In this document: one piece after another, positions 42,143 through 52,062 of the stretch
Numbering within the stretch: the stretch's first letter is position 1
How the letters are laid out: each line of letters begins with the position of its first letter
Assembly (NCBI RefSeq): GCF_029193885.1
Contig: NZ_JARFVB010000005.1
Coordinates: 1-64,000, forward strand
Reading direction: 5' to 3'
DNA from: Flagellimonas yonaguniensis
GTDB taxonomy: Bacteria > Bacteroidota > Bacteroidia > Flavobacteriales > Flavobacteriaceae
Length of the DNA stretch: 64,000 nucleotides
Notes under the pieces: generated by a model
Database searches by the model: none
Seen by the model: the letters and a program-made list of their open reading frames with translations, nothing else
Told to the model about the DNA's origin: nothing
Made by a program: the position numbers and the translations under genes

Positions 42143-43126
42143 TTATATTTCAAAAGGAAAGCTTACCCCACATTTTTCCCTTACAGTGTCCAATAAAGCC
42201 GACAAATCCAAGCTATTTTGATGCGACCACAAATCACTCTCGATTTTATTGTCCTTCAAACATTTGTGCACTTCCAGGATTTCATAATAGTAACCAATTC
42301 CGGTTAACGGCAGGTCAACTTGATCGGTTTCCCCTTCTTTTGTCAAAGTATACCCATCTGCCTCATGCCATCTTGGGTTTAAAAACACCTCTCCTTTTGT
42401 TCCTGAAATTTCGGCTTCCATCTTAGAATTGCTGGTAAAACCACTGTAAAGCATAGCTTGGGCATCTGGGTAGTCAAAAATCATGCTGGTCTGCAATTCC
42501 GTTCCATTTTCATGGATTTTAGAGGCGGCCATAATGGTATCGGGCATTCCCAATAGTAAATAAGACAAGAAAATTGGATAAATCCCAATATCCAGAATAG
42601 TCCCCGAAGCCAAGTTGGGGTTCAATAATCTGGAATCTTCATCCCTGTCCAAAGCATAAAAGGCGAAATCGGCATGAAGATATTTCAGGTTACCAATCTC
42701 GCCAGCATCAACAAGTTGTTTTATTTTTTTGATGGATGGATTAAAGCGAGACCACATGGCTTCCATCAAAAAAGCATTATGTTGCTTCGATGCATTTACC
42801 TGTTCCACCACTTCTGCCCTATTGACGCCCATTGGTTTTTCACACAAAACCCCAATACCGTTTTCAAGCGCTTTTACAGATAAATCTTTATGAAAATTAT
42901 GGGGCGTGGCAATATAGACCACATCCACTGTTCCTGATTGGAACAATTCATCATAACTCCCAAACGTATGTTGTACCCCATATTCATCAGCGAACTCTTT
43001 GGCCCGCTCCAACGACCGTGATGCCACTGCAGTAACTTCGGCATCTGCCACAAGCAAAAGGTCCAATACAAATTTTCTAGCTATTTTTCCTGGGCCTACT
43101 ATGCCCCATCGTATTTTGGTTTCCAT
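42143..43126 (-). CDS. Gfo/Idh/MocA-family oxidoreductase (cytosolic)
   Basis: This 327-residue NAD(P)-dependent oxidoreductase has the Rossmann start IRWGIVGPGKIARKF, the CEKPMGVN motif with the catalytic lysine, and the C-terminal substrate domain with GTILDIGIYP. It resembles the trans-1,2-dihydrobenzene-1,2-diol dehydrogenase/glucose-fructose oxidoreductase-like subgroup. Unlike the homologue at 7548-8897 it lacks a Tat signal. ATG 43126 (METKIRWG) is chosen over a TTG three codons upstream. Substrate unknown. Confidence 0.88.
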   Translation of the reverse strand: METKIRWGIVGPGKIARKFVLDLLLVADAEVTAVASRSLERAKEFADEYGVQHTFGSYDELFQSGTVDVVYIATPHNFHKDLSVKALENGIGVLCEKPMGVNRAEVVEQVNASKQHNAFLMEAMWSRFNPSIKKIKQLVDAGEIGNLKYLHADFAFYALDRDEDSRLLNPNLASGTILDIGIYPIFLSYLLLGMPDTIMAASKIHENGTELQTSMIFDYPDAQAMLYSGFTSNSKMEAEISGTKGEVFLNPRWHEADGYTLTKEGETDQVDLPLTGIGYYYEILEVHKCLKDNKIESDLWSHQNSLDLSALLDTVREKCGVSFPFEI

Positions 43127-43188
43127 ATAGTTCAAAAGTAATGATTATAACTCCTTATCTTTAACCAACGAAACGAATTTAAAGTAGA

Positions 43189-44817
43189 ATGGATATCAAC
43201 TTCAATAAGAACGAAGACCATAATAAATTAAAATTATCCGACCTAAAGCGTAGACTGGCCAAAGTAAAGCTAGGAGGAGGAAAAAGCCGTATCGAAAAAC
43301 ACCATGCCAAAGGCAAGATGACGGCACGGGAGCGAATCGATTATTTGTTGGACCAAGATGCAGATTCCATTGAAATAGGTGCGTTCGCAGGAGAGGATAT
43401 GTATGAGGAGCATGGCGGATGTCCGTCTGGCGGTGTTGTCGTAAAAGTTGGCTACGTACAGGGAAAACAATGTGTGGTGGTGGCCAATGACGCAACCGTA
43501 AAAGCTGGTGCTTGGTTCCCTATCACAGGAAAGAAAAACCTGCGTGCACAGGAAATTTCCATAGAAAACAAATTGCCTATCATTTACTTGGTGGACAGTG
43601 CTGGGGTTTATTTACCCATGCAGGATGAAATATTTCCAGATAAAGAACATTTCGGCCGCATTTTTAGAAATAATGCCGTAATGAGCAGTATGGGCATAAC
43701 CCAAATTGCCGCAGTAATGGGCAGCTGCGTTGCCGGAGGGGCCTACTTGCCCATTATGAGCGACGAAGCTTTAATTGTCGACAAAACAGGAAGCATCTTC
43801 TTGGCGGGAAGTTACTTGGTAAAAGCGGCCATTGGCGAGTCCATTGACAACGAAACCTTGGGTGGCGCAACCACACACTCGGAAATTAGCGGGGTTACAG
43901 ATTACAAAGCCAAGGATGATAAAGATGCCTTGGACAAAATCAAAAACATTGTAAGTAAGATTGGGGATTTCGACAAGGCTGGATTCAATAGGGTTGAAGC
44001 GAAAAAACCAACAGAAAATCCTGATGATATTTTCGGACTGTTGCCAGCATCCCGTAGCGACCAATATGATATGTTGGAGATTATTAAACGTTTGGTGGAC
44101 GATTCCGAATTTGAGCAGTATAAAGAAGGCTACGGACAGACAATTTTAACCGGTTACGCCCGTATTGACGGTTGGGCAGTGGGTATTGTGGCTAATCAAC
44201 GTAAAGTGGTAAAGACCAAAAAGGGCGAAATGCAATTTGGTGGTGTCATCTATTCCGATTCTGCAGATAAGGCCACCCGATTTATCGCCAATTGCAACCA
44301 AAAGAAAATTCCGTTGGTGTTCTTACAGGATGTCACTGGTTTTATGGTGGGCAGCAAAAGTGAACATGGCGGTATTATAAAAGACGGGGCCAAAATGGTA
44401 AATGCGGTTAGTAATTCGGTAGTGCCTAAATTTACCATTGTGATAGGCAACAGTTACGGCGCTGGAAATTATGCCATGTGCGGCAAAGCCTACGACCCCA
44501 GATTGATTGTGGCCTGGCCCAGTGCTGAACTTGCCGTGATGAGCGGAAACTCTGCCGCAAAAGTGCTTTTACAGATTGAAAAGGCCAGTTTGGAAAAAAG
44601 TGGCAAATCCGTCGATGCTGAAAAGGAAAAAGAGCTTTTTGATGAAATCAAACAGCGTTATGACGACCAGATATCCCCCTATTATGCCGCTGCCCGACTT
44701 TGGACGGACGGCATAATCAATCCGTTGGATACCCGTAAATGGATTTCCATGGGGATTGAGGCTGCCAACCACGCTCCTATCGATAAAAAATTCAATATGG
44801 GAGTGTTACAGGTATAA
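43189..44817 (+). CDS. Acyl-CoA carboxylase carboxyltransferase subunit (methylcrotonyl-CoA carboxylase beta-like)
   Basis: This 542-residue cytosolic protein is the carboxyltransferase (beta) part of a biotin-dependent acyl-CoA carboxylase. It has the crotonase-like double domain: LVDSAGVYLPMQDEIFPDKEHFGRIF, then FLQDVTGFMVGSKSEHGGIIKDGAKMV and SYGAGNYAMCGKAYDPR. The FPDKEHFGRIF and GNSYGAGNYAMCGKAY blocks fit the methylcrotonyl-CoA branch (leucine breakdown) better than propionyl-CoA carboxylase. No biotin carboxylase/biotin carrier gene lies nearby, so the partner subunit must be encoded elsewhere. Confidence 0.85.
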   Translation: MDINFNKNEDHNKLKLSDLKRRLAKVKLGGGKSRIEKHHAKGKMTARERIDYLLDQDADSIEIGAFAGEDMYEEHGGCPSGGVVVKVGYVQGKQCVVVANDATVKAGAWFPITGKKNLRAQEISIENKLPIIYLVDSAGVYLPMQDEIFPDKEHFGRIFRNNAVMSSMGITQIAAVMGSCVAGGAYLPIMSDEALIVDKTGSIFLAGSYLVKAAIGESIDNETLGGATTHSEISGVTDYKAKDDKDALDKIKNIVSKIGDFDKAGFNRVEAKKPTENPDDIFGLLPASRSDQYDMLEIIKRLVDDSEFEQYKEGYGQTILTGYARIDGWAVGIVANQRKVVKTKKGEMQFGGVIYSDSADKATRFIANCNQKKIPLVFLQDVTGFMVGSKSEHGGIIKDGAKMVNAVSNSVVPKFTIVIGNSYGAGNYAMCGKAYDPRLIVAWPSAELAVMSGNSAAKVLLQIEKASLEKSGKSVDAEKEKELFDEIKQRYDDQISPYYAAARLWTDGIINPLDTRKWISMGIEAANHAPIDKKFNMGVLQV

Positions 44818-44822
44818 AGCAT

Positions 44823-46169
44823 TTAATTCCCTAAATGTGGTTTTGGTCTGGGAATCAGCAATAACTCAGTTTGTCTGCCATTGATGTATCGGAATCCATC
44901 TGCTCCGAAAAAACCGGGTTCTTCCAACATAATACGAATATCCCTATTCCATTCCGGGATGTTCACTGTGGCATTCAACTCAATGGCGTAAGCGGTATTC
45001 GGGTTTAATGGATAGTTCTCCCCATCATCCTTCATTACTCCGGCCTGGGCGTCCCACATCCCGATAGTGGTTCCTGCAGAGTGTCCGTACATGCCCAAAG
45101 GATGTGTATAAATGGAAGGACGAAGCCCTGCATCTTTGGCATCTTGCAAGGCTTTGGCCAGAATATCGTTTCCCACTCTACCCTCGACCATGTTCTGGGT
45201 CAGAAAATCCTGTACACGGTTACCATCATACAAAGCATTTACCAAAAAAGATGGTGCTTCAGTTTCTTCTGGTTTGAGAACATAAGCCAATTCCTGACAG
45301 TCGGTGTTCAAACGCAAATACGTAATTCCAAAATCACAATGCAGTAAATCCCCACGTTGGATTACGGCTTCATCGGGACGACCTGAAAAGGAATATAAAT
45401 GACCTACCAATTCCTCACTTGTTCGCTGGATATCAACAGTGGGATGAAACCATGTCTCCAGGCCTAAATCCGTTACTTTTTGGCGCATCCACCACTCCAC
45501 TTCGGTTGTCGTGGTAATTCCTGGAGTTATAACCTTTTCAGAAAAGGCCTCTGCAATTATGTCGTGGGTTATATCCGTCAACTGATTGAAAATGGTCATC
45601 TCCCTTGGAGTACGGGTCTCTATCCAACGCACAGCCAATTGCTCTGCAGATACCACTCTGGATTGGTATTTTCTAGGTAGGTTGACCATGAATTCATCAT
45701 AATCGGTTTTATCCAAACCATCGGCTATGTTGTGGTCTTTGGAAAAATTAAGTCCGATTTTATCCGGATTTCGTTCAGCTATCAATTGCATCAAACGTTT
45801 CCATTGATTGGGTTCTTGTTCTTTGTCCCATGCAGAACTGATACTTTTACCAATGTTGTATCGAGCAACGGCCAATTTGTCTATCGTATTCTTTTCCTTA
45901 TCCCTGTAAAAAAGTAAAATAGTCCTGCGTCTGGCATTCAACCACTTTGCAGGCAACATGGTTCGGAGCACTGGGTCCTCGTTGTATTCACGGGATATCA
46001 ACACCCACATATCCAATCCTGCATCATCCATTAATTGGGGAAGGAGTTCATTAAAACGTTCTTCCAAAATCTCGTCCATCACTCGAGCTCGCTCTACTTC
46101 GGGGAGTATTTGTTGGGAAATGCCCATAAAGGGTAAGAGTAACAATGCTAATTTAATAGTTCTTTGCAT
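44823..46169 (-). CDS. Exported M24-family metallopeptidase (Xaa-Pro aminopeptidase-like)
   Basis: This 448-residue protein has a signal peptide (MQRTIKLALLLLPFMGISQ). It carries the creatinase/aminopeptidase P fold. Candidate metal-ligand regions are LLHCDFGI, NTDCQELAY, YTHPLGMYGHSAG, YAIELN and EEPGFFG. It would release N-terminal residues next to proline in the envelope. ATG 46169 is chosen because the signal peptide starts there. It follows menE by 33 bases on the same strand, so it may be the last gene of the menC-CPBP-menE unit. Confidence 0.82.
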   Translation of the reverse strand: MQRTIKLALLLLPFMGISQQILPEVERARVMDEILEERFNELLPQLMDDAGLDMWVLISREYNEDPVLRTMLPAKWLNARRRTILLFYRDKEKNTIDKLAVARYNIGKSISSAWDKEQEPNQWKRLMQLIAERNPDKIGLNFSKDHNIADGLDKTDYDEFMVNLPRKYQSRVVSAEQLAVRWIETRTPREMTIFNQLTDITHDIIAEAFSEKVITPGITTTTEVEWWMRQKVTDLGLETWFHPTVDIQRTSEELVGHLYSFSGRPDEAVIQRGDLLHCDFGITYLRLNTDCQELAYVLKPEETEAPSFLVNALYDGNRVQDFLTQNMVEGRVGNDILAKALQDAKDAGLRPSIYTHPLGMYGHSAGTTIGMWDAQAGVMKDDGENYPLNPNTAYAIELNATVNIPEWNRDIRIMLEEPGFFGADGFRYINGRQTELLLIPRPKPHLGN

Positions 46170-46202
46170 GGTTGATTTTTTAAGATTCTGAATGTACAAA
46201 AC

Positions 46203-47276
46203 TTAGCTTATTTGTTGAAGCGTTTTTTTTCGGTCCACCTTCTTGGTCGAAGTCTCCTCAAAGGCTTTTACAAAGTAAACCGCCTTGGGCACCTCATATT
46301 TTGAAACCTCCTTTAGCCCTTTAATGTTTTGAATCAATTCGTGCTGGTCCAGCATACCTCCCTCTACCACAAGAACCAATTTTTGACCCAAAGCCTCATC
46401 AGGCAGGCCAGCCACAAAAAAACGGGATTGGATAAGGCTGGAGAACTTTTCCTCAATTTTTTCTGGAACCAATTTGATTCCTCCCGAATTGATGATGGAA
46501 TCATATCGTCCCAGCCACTCAAACTGATGTTTGCCTATCAGTTCCACCAAATCATTCGTGATTATTTTCTCATCCGAAATTTGGGGGGCATCAATTATAA
46601 GACATCCTCTATCATCCACAGCTATGCTGACATTGGGCAATGTTTCAAAATAATCGGTTGATTCATCATTGATTCGTTTCACGGCAATATGGGTAATGGT
46701 CTCCGTCATTCCATAGGTTTCGAATGCTTGAACCGATAGTGAGTGGAGCTTGCTTCGTAAAAATAAATCCACTGGCGCTCCACCTATAATCAGTTGTTTT
46801 ACCCTATCCATCTGGTCTAGCGAATTTTGAACCTGTAAGGGGACCATGGCCACAAAATCATAGGTTTTGGTATTTCCGGACAATGGATTTGATGAGGGTT
46901 CCACGTAATCCAAATGTAGACCGAGAACCATGGCTCGGACCAGCATCATTTTGCCTGCGATTCCTGTGCAGGGTAAACATAAAAGTGCATTTTGATTGGC
47001 TCCCAACTGAAAATATGCCCCCGTGGCCAATGCTGAATTCATCATGTGCTCTTTTTTGAGCACTATGGTTTTGGGGTTGCCCGTAGACCCAGATGTGTCT
47101 ACTGCTACTGTGGGCTTCTGCGAAATCCAATCCCGTAAAAATTCCCCAATGGGTTTCTTGTATGGTTCTTCGGATTTTACCAAGGCATGCCCTAACTCAA
47201 AAAGGCTTTCTTTGGTATGCTGAACACCATTTAGCCAAAAATCAGGATGGATGTTATGCCAAGTCGGATTCGCCAT
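46203..47276 (-). CDS. menE: MenE, o-succinylbenzoyl-CoA synthetase (short form)
   Basis: This 357-residue AMP-forming ligase activates o-succinylbenzoate to its CoA ester in menaquinone synthesis. The P-loop-like VDTSGSTGNPKTIVLKKEHM, TYGMTETITHIA and WLGRYDSIINSGG (with the C-terminal hinge) and a final lysine region KKVDRKKTLQQ are visible. Typical MenE is about 450-480 residues; this one lacks most of the N-terminal subdomain, as commonly seen in Bacteroidota. Its start overlaps the CPBP gene by 23 bases and menC is next upstream, which supports the assignment. Confidence 0.88.
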   Translation of the reverse strand: MANPTWHNIHPDFWLNGVQHTKESLFELGHALVKSEEPYKKPIGEFLRDWISQKPTVAVDTSGSTGNPKTIVLKKEHMMNSALATGAYFQLGANQNALLCLPCTGIAGKMMLVRAMVLGLHLDYVEPSSNPLSGNTKTYDFVAMVPLQVQNSLDQMDRVKQLIIGGAPVDLFLRSKLHSLSVQAFETYGMTETITHIAVKRINDESTDYFETLPNVSIAVDDRGCLIIDAPQISDEKIITNDLVELIGKHQFEWLGRYDSIINSGGIKLVPEKIEEKFSSLIQSRFFVAGLPDEALGQKLVLVVEGGMLDQHELIQNIKGLKEVSKYEVPKAVYFVKAFEETSTKKVDRKKTLQQIS

Positions 47277-48216
47277 CGGTCAATGCTACAAATTCTTCTT
47301 TGGACAATACACGTCCAAAAAGTTTTTCCTTCCAGTTGTTCCAACCGTATTTTTTTGAGAAAACAAACAGTAAAATGGGATAAATCACAAAAACGGGTAT
47401 CAATACGTCCCAGCCTAGAACTGGGTCGGAAACATCCTTGTAGATTGAATTTGTGTTGAATGCCATCCAATCAGCTGTTACCAGTAATGCGGCAAAAAAA
47501 TTGTTTGAAGCATGGAAACCCAGAGGCAATTCCAAGCCTTCGTCCATTAAGGTCAATATCCCTAGAAAAAAACCGGTCCCTATATAAAACACCAAAACAC
47601 CATAGCCCAATTTTTCCACTTCAGGGTTAAATATGTGCAGTAGTCCAAAAAGCGATGAACTAACGATCAAGGGAAGCCATTTGTTATTGACAGCCAATCC
47701 GATGGATTGCATTAAATACCCTCTTGTGAAATATTCCTCGAAACTGGTCTGAATCGGGACAAAAATGATGGAAAGTAGCAATAGAATCAAAAATGGAACT
47801 GGTTCAAATGTAAACTCATAATTTTCAGGCGATAGGTACAAATCCAAAATGATCATACCCGATGAAATTATACCCCAGAGCACAAAAGAGAAGATGATTC
47901 TTTTCCAATCAACCTTTTTACGGGATGTGGTAAAATGCTTAAATGGTAACTTATGGATAAACTTTACCACAAACCACAAACTGACCATAGCTGCAAAAAA
48001 TGTCAGCATTATCAAAAAGAAAAAGAGATTGGAACCGAGTGTATTTGCCATTTGCCCTAGATCTGTGGTCATGGTAGCAAATGAATCAGATTTCATCATT
48101 ACGGCAACTAGAAGCGGTATTCCACCAAGTATTTGCCAAAAGACAAATACAATCAAAAATCCCACAAAATATCTCCAACGATCCGTAAATCCTTTATAGG
48201 CTTGTTCTATGTACAT
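47254..48216 (-). CDS. CPBP-family intramembrane metalloprotease
   Basis: This 320-residue protein has about eight hydrophobic segments. Motif 1 is ETSFEEYFTRGYLMQSI (with Glu-Glu and Arg), motif 2 GLLHIFNP, and motif 3 FHASNNFF with its His and Asn. It overlaps menC by 10 bases at its start and menE by 23 at its end, so the three are translationally coupled. Why a CPBP protease sits inside the menaquinone operon is unknown; a role in prenyl or quinone-related membrane processing is a guess. Confidence 0.88.
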   Translation of the reverse strand: MYIEQAYKGFTDRWRYFVGFLIVFVFWQILGGIPLLVAVMMKSDSFATMTTDLGQMANTLGSNLFFFLIMLTFFAAMVSLWFVVKFIHKLPFKHFTTSRKKVDWKRIIFSFVLWGIISSGMIILDLYLSPENYEFTFEPVPFLILLLLSIIFVPIQTSFEEYFTRGYLMQSIGLAVNNKWLPLIVSSSLFGLLHIFNPEVEKLGYGVLVFYIGTGFFLGILTLMDEGLELPLGFHASNNFFAALLVTADWMAFNTNSIYKDVSDPVLGWDVLIPVFVIYPILLFVFSKKYGWNNWKEKLFGRVLSKEEFVALTDGESDLA

Positions 48217-49259
48217 ATTTCTTGTATTAAATCCATATCCCAGGCTTTAGCTTGTCTGTAAAAAAGTTTCCCTTCGACAACCTCCAAAGGGCTTTCCATA
48301 TTATTGGTAAACAAACTCCCAGTCCCCAATCCTTGGGGCATTGTAGCGCCCAAAGCGTATGTGAATTGGGCTATGGCATTAAGGCCAATATTGCTTTCCA
48401 AGGCACTGGTAATCCACCAAACTATTTGCTTTTTTTCCGCCAAAGCAATCCATTCTTTACACCCTCCAATACCTCCGACCAAACTTGGCTTCAATATTAT
48501 ATATTGCGGTTGTATGGTTTGTAGCAATTGTTGCTTTTGTGTTACATCAAAAACTCCGATCAATTCTTCGTCCAAGGCAATTGGAAATGGCGTGTTTTCG
48601 CAGAGCTTGGCCATTTCCTCCCATTGCCCTGCCTTTATCGGTTGCTCAATGGAATGTAACTTGAACTCTGACAAACGCTCCAGCTTTCCCATAGCTTCTT
48701 CTGGCAAAAAAGCCCCATTGGCATCCACTCGCAGTTCGATTTCTTCCGGCGAAAAATTGTCGCGGATGGATTTAAGAATGGATACCTCCTTTTCAAAATC
48801 AATGGCTCCGATCTTCATTTTGATACACCTGAAACCATCTTTCAGCTTTTGCTCCAATTGTTTGAGCATAAACGCAGTATCGCCCATCCAAATAAGACCG
48901 TTTATGGGTATCGGCGATTCCTTTTGGGTAAAATCAGACGGAAAAAGTTTAAATGAATCCTTGGCTTGCAAAGACAAAAAAGCTTGCTCCAACCCAAATT
49001 GAATGGAGGGGTATTGGCGTAAACGATTCAACAAAGCATCTTTTCCCAAGTGGATGTTGTCACAGGTCCAAGCGAGTTTTTGTTCGTAATCGGGGCGGTC
49101 ATCCACACTCAATCCACGTAAAATACCGCATTCCCCTATTCCGAATGCACCATTATTTTTTAGGATGATGTACCAAGTTTCTTTTTGGGTCATTACCCCA
49201 CGCGAAGTACCACTGGGCACTTTAAAATCGAGGGTGTACTTTTTGTAGCTTGCTTTCAT
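48207..49259 (-). CDS. menC: MenC, o-succinylbenzoate synthase
   Basis: This 350-residue enolase-superfamily enzyme dehydrates SHCHC to o-succinylbenzoate with Mg2+. Catalytic lysines are in CIKMKIGAIDFEKE (KxK) and ILKPSLVGG; metal ligands are in RVDANGAF (Asp), SIEQPI (Glu) and ALDEELI (Asp-Glu). ATG 49259 (MKASYKKYTLDFK) is chosen; further upstream codons run into the intergenic region facing the SDR gene. It heads a coupled menC-CPBP-menE operon. Superfamily members can be N-acylamino acid racemases, but the menaquinone context settles the call. Confidence 0.9.
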   Translation of the reverse strand: MKASYKKYTLDFKVPSGTSRGVMTQKETWYIILKNNGAFGIGECGILRGLSVDDRPDYEQKLAWTCDNIHLGKDALLNRLRQYPSIQFGLEQAFLSLQAKDSFKLFPSDFTQKESPIPINGLIWMGDTAFMLKQLEQKLKDGFRCIKMKIGAIDFEKEVSILKSIRDNFSPEEIELRVDANGAFLPEEAMGKLERLSEFKLHSIEQPIKAGQWEEMAKLCENTPFPIALDEELIGVFDVTQKQQLLQTIQPQYIILKPSLVGGIGGCKEWIALAEKKQIVWWITSALESNIGLNAIAQFTYALGATMPQGLGTGSLFTNNMESPLEVVEGKLFYRQAKAWDMDLIQEICT

Positions 49260-49304
49260 GAAGTAGGCCAAATTTAAGTATATTTTGAATCTAAAACAGT
49301 ACTT

Positions 49305-50099
49305 ATGGAAAGTATCCATGGAAAAACCATTTGGATCACGGGCGCATCTTCGGGAATAGGCAAGAGTTTGGCATTGGCACTTAGTTCCTACTCCTGTAAT
49401 CTGATTCTTTCCTCAAGAAGGGAAGAAGAACTCGTCAAGGTAAAAGTATTATGTGGTAACACGGACAACATTTCCATTTTGCCCTTGGACCTTGAAAATC
49501 ATAATGAGATGGAAATACTTACCCAAAGGGCCATTTCCTTTTATGGTAAAATCGATATTTTGGTGAACAATGCCGGAATCAGTCAACGCTCCTTGATCAA
49601 AGACACTAAATTGGAAGTGTATGAACAGTTGATGGATGTGAATTACTTGGGCACCGTGGCCCTGTCCAAGGCCATACTTCCCCACTTTATCACGAACAAA
49701 TCAGGACGTTATGTCACGGTTACCAGTCTAATGGGCAAGTTTGGTTCGCCCTATCGCTCTGGTTATTGCGGTGCCAAACATGCACTTCATGGTTTTTTTG
49801 ATGTTATGCGCATGGAACACGAAAAAGATGGAGTCAAGGTAACCCTAGTGTGCCCCGGTTTTGTACAGACCAATGTGGCCAAAAACGCATTGACAGCAGA
49901 TGGTTCTACCCAAAAGAATGATGATGTGGCCACACAGAACGGAATTACGCCTGCTTTGGCGGCAAAAGAAATAATTTCAGCCATTCAGAAGGATAAATTT
50001 GAGATATATGTGGGTGGAAAAGAAGTGAAAGGAATTTATTTGAAACGCTTCTTCCCTAAACTATTGCATAAAATGGTGCTGAAAAGTCAGGTTCGGTAA
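49305..50099 (+). CDS. Short-chain dehydrogenase/reductase (DHRS7-like)
   Basis: This 264-residue SDR has the NAD(P) glycine motif TGASSGIGKSL (14-24), NNAG, the catalytic Ser-Tyr-Lys as SLMGKFGS...YCGAKHALHG, and VCPGFVQTNV. The C-terminal KRFFPKLLHKMVLKSQVR is hydrophobic-basic and could touch membranes, like the DHRS7 group. Substrate unknown: a fatty ketone such as 3-ketocapnine is conceivable given the sulfonolipid genes at 18.6-21.0 kb, but nothing local supports that. It is divergent from menC, with 45 bases between the two starts. Confidence 0.85.
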   Translation: MESIHGKTIWITGASSGIGKSLALALSSYSCNLILSSRREEELVKVKVLCGNTDNISILPLDLENHNEMEILTQRAISFYGKIDILVNNAGISQRSLIKDTKLEVYEQLMDVNYLGTVALSKAILPHFITNKSGRYVTVTSLMGKFGSPYRSGYCGAKHALHGFFDVMRMEHEKDGVKVTLVCPGFVQTNVAKNALTADGSTQKNDDVATQNGITPALAAKEIISAIQKDKFEIYVGGKEVKGIYLKRFFPKLLHKMVLKSQVR

Positions 50100-50100
50100 A

Positions 50101-52062
50101 TCAACTGAAATTAAACCAGAACCGCACGCCTTCTACATTTCTGTCCACATTCAATTTGGACTGAAGTTGGTTGACCAATCGATTGATCAAACGAATTCCC
50201 ATGGAAGAATGCGAACGCTCATCAGTGTCTTCGGGCAGTCCCACACCGTTGTCGGTATATTCAAAATAACCTTGATCCCCGTTCTTGCGCAAATGGATGT
50301 AAATTTTACCGTTCTCATCATTTTCGGGAAAGGCATACTTGAAGGAATTGGACACGAGTTCGTTCAAAATCAGGCCAAATGGTATGGCACGGTCAATGTC
50401 CAACTCGGTTCCTTCGGCATCAATGGTAATACTGATGTTGTGCCCACCTTTTTTGTAAACGGATTGCACACTATTGATCAAACTTTCAATATAGCCTTGC
50501 ATCTCTATAACCGAAAGATCATCATTCTGATATAACTTTTGATGAATCAAAGCCATGGCCTTTACCCTACTCTTACCTTCTTCCAAGGCCACTATGGCTG
50601 CCTTGCTTCGGGTATTTTTGGTCTGTAGGCTCAACAAACTGGAAACCATTTGAAGATTGTTCTTTACCCTATGGTGGATTTCCTTTAAAAGGGAATCCTT
50701 TTCTACAAGGGAGTTTTCAATAATGTGTTTTTGCTCGGCGATCAATCGTTGGTTTTTGATACTTTTTAAATAGGCATAAACCAATCCTGCAAAACCTAAA
50801 AGGGTAAATATCAATGATATGAACACCAAATTGATTCGCTCATCCTTGGCCTTCATATCACTTCGTATCAACTCAATGTTACGTTTTTGCTCATCGATCA
50901 TACGTTGTGAATTCTGCAAATTTTTATTGGCTACAATGGTTACCAATTGTTGTTTTATTATGGTCGATTGCTTCTCTGCCAAGGAGTCTTCTATCCTTTC
51001 ATTGCGTTTGTAGTACGCAGCCGCGTTCTTATAGCTCTCAATTTTATCGTAATAGGCGGCCAACAGGCTGTTTCTTTTTATGGTTTGAAGAACACTGATG
51101 TTGTCAAATTCCATATCGAGTATTGTTTTCGCTTTTGAAAAAGCGTCTTCCTGTAGATTGGCTTCGGCCAAAAACAGGGAGTTTTCCACTACCTCGCTTT
51201 GGTCTGCATTGCTGGCGGATGTTTTTAATACTTCGATGCTTTTTTCCAATAGCGGTATGGCTGTCTCATACTCACCCAATTCCACATGGCATTTGGCAAT
51301 ACCTCCATCTATTCGGGCCTTGAGCAATTCGGCTTCAAATATGTCGCTTTCACTGTTTTGAATGGATACATCGTTAAGGTAAACGTTCAAGTAGCCTTTT
51401 GCCTTGTTCAATTCTTTAAGGGCGGTTGGAGCCGAATCATCCAATCGAAGGTAGTTGCCCATTTTAGTGTGGTACTTGGCCAAACCATAGGAATCGTTGT
51501 CCGCAATGGTGGGTTTTACCTCTTGGGCATACTGTTGCCATGCCTCCCTGTACAGCCCTAAATTGCTATAGATATCGTAGAAAGCAACGTTTTCGGTAAT
51601 ACCCAATTCACGCTTTTCTTCCCGTACTTCTATTTGCTTATCATACAATTGAAGGTTGGCATAATTATCATCGAGCACATCGAGTATTACTTTTTGATAC
51701 GCTACATCAAAAGAGTCCTTGGCATCCATCAACTCCTTGGCCAATACGGTACTTTTGTCATATTCGCCCAAATCGTTATATACCTGCGCTTGCATTATTT
51801 GGTAGAGACGGGATGCAATGGTATCCTCTGTTTTTTCGGAGTTGGCCAGATAGATTTTGATGGTATCCAACCAATCATAAGCGGAATTTACATTGTACCG
51901 GTCCAAGGAATTGAAAAAGACCTGGAACCGCTGGGCGGGTTGGTCGGTATCTTGAAATTCCTTCAGGACACTTTTCTCTTCTCCATCAATAGTCTGTGCC
52001 GTTGAAGTCGAAAGAAAAACAAAATAGATAGCGGTAAATAAATATCTTACGTAACGTCCCAT
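50101..52062 (-). CDS. TPR-containing sensor histidine kinase (HisKA_2 type)
   Basis: This 653-residue protein has a signal peptide or first helix (AIYFVFLSTSTAQ), an exported TPR-rich sensor (about 30-370), a coiled stretch, one membrane helix (LVFISLIFTLLGFAGLVYAYL, about residue 415), then the kinase: H-box EIHHRVKNNLQMVSSLL (HisKA_2/HWE-like) and ATPase boxes LILNELVSNSFKYAFP and YTDNGVGLPED. It probably signals to the LytTR regulator 540 bases upstream on the same strand. ATG 52062 is chosen over an upstream TTG. Confidence 0.88.
   Translation of the reverse strand: MGRYVRYLFTAIYFVFLSTSTAQTIDGEEKSVLKEFQDTDQPAQRFQVFFNSLDRYNVNSAYDWLDTIKIYLANSEKTEDTIASRLYQIMQAQVYNDLGEYDKSTVLAKELMDAKDSFDVAYQKVILDVLDDNYANLQLYDKQIEVREEKRELGITENVAFYDIYSNLGLYREAWQQYAQEVKPTIADNDSYGLAKYHTKMGNYLRLDDSAPTALKELNKAKGYLNVYLNDVSIQNSESDIFEAELLKARIDGGIAKCHVELGEYETAIPLLEKSIEVLKTSASNADQSEVVENSLFLAEANLQEDAFSKAKTILDMEFDNISVLQTIKRNSLLAAYYDKIESYKNAAAYYKRNERIEDSLAEKQSTIIKQQLVTIVANKNLQNSQRMIDEQKRNIELIRSDMKAKDERINLVFISLIFTLLGFAGLVYAYLKSIKNQRLIAEQKHIIENSLVEKDSLLKEIHHRVKNNLQMVSSLLSLQTKNTRSKAAIVALEEGKSRVKAMALIHQKLYQNDDLSVIEMQGYIESLINSVQSVYKKGGHNISITIDAEGTELDIDRAIPFGLILNELVSNSFKYAFPENDENGKIYIHLRKNGDQGYFEYTDNGVGLPEDTDERSHSSMGIRLINRLVNQLQSKLNVDRNVEGVRFWFNFS

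Noticed and set aside
46203..47276. menE as a truncated pseudogene because of its length
   Set aside because: Short MenE forms are normal in Bacteroidota; catalytic blocks and operon coupling are intact.
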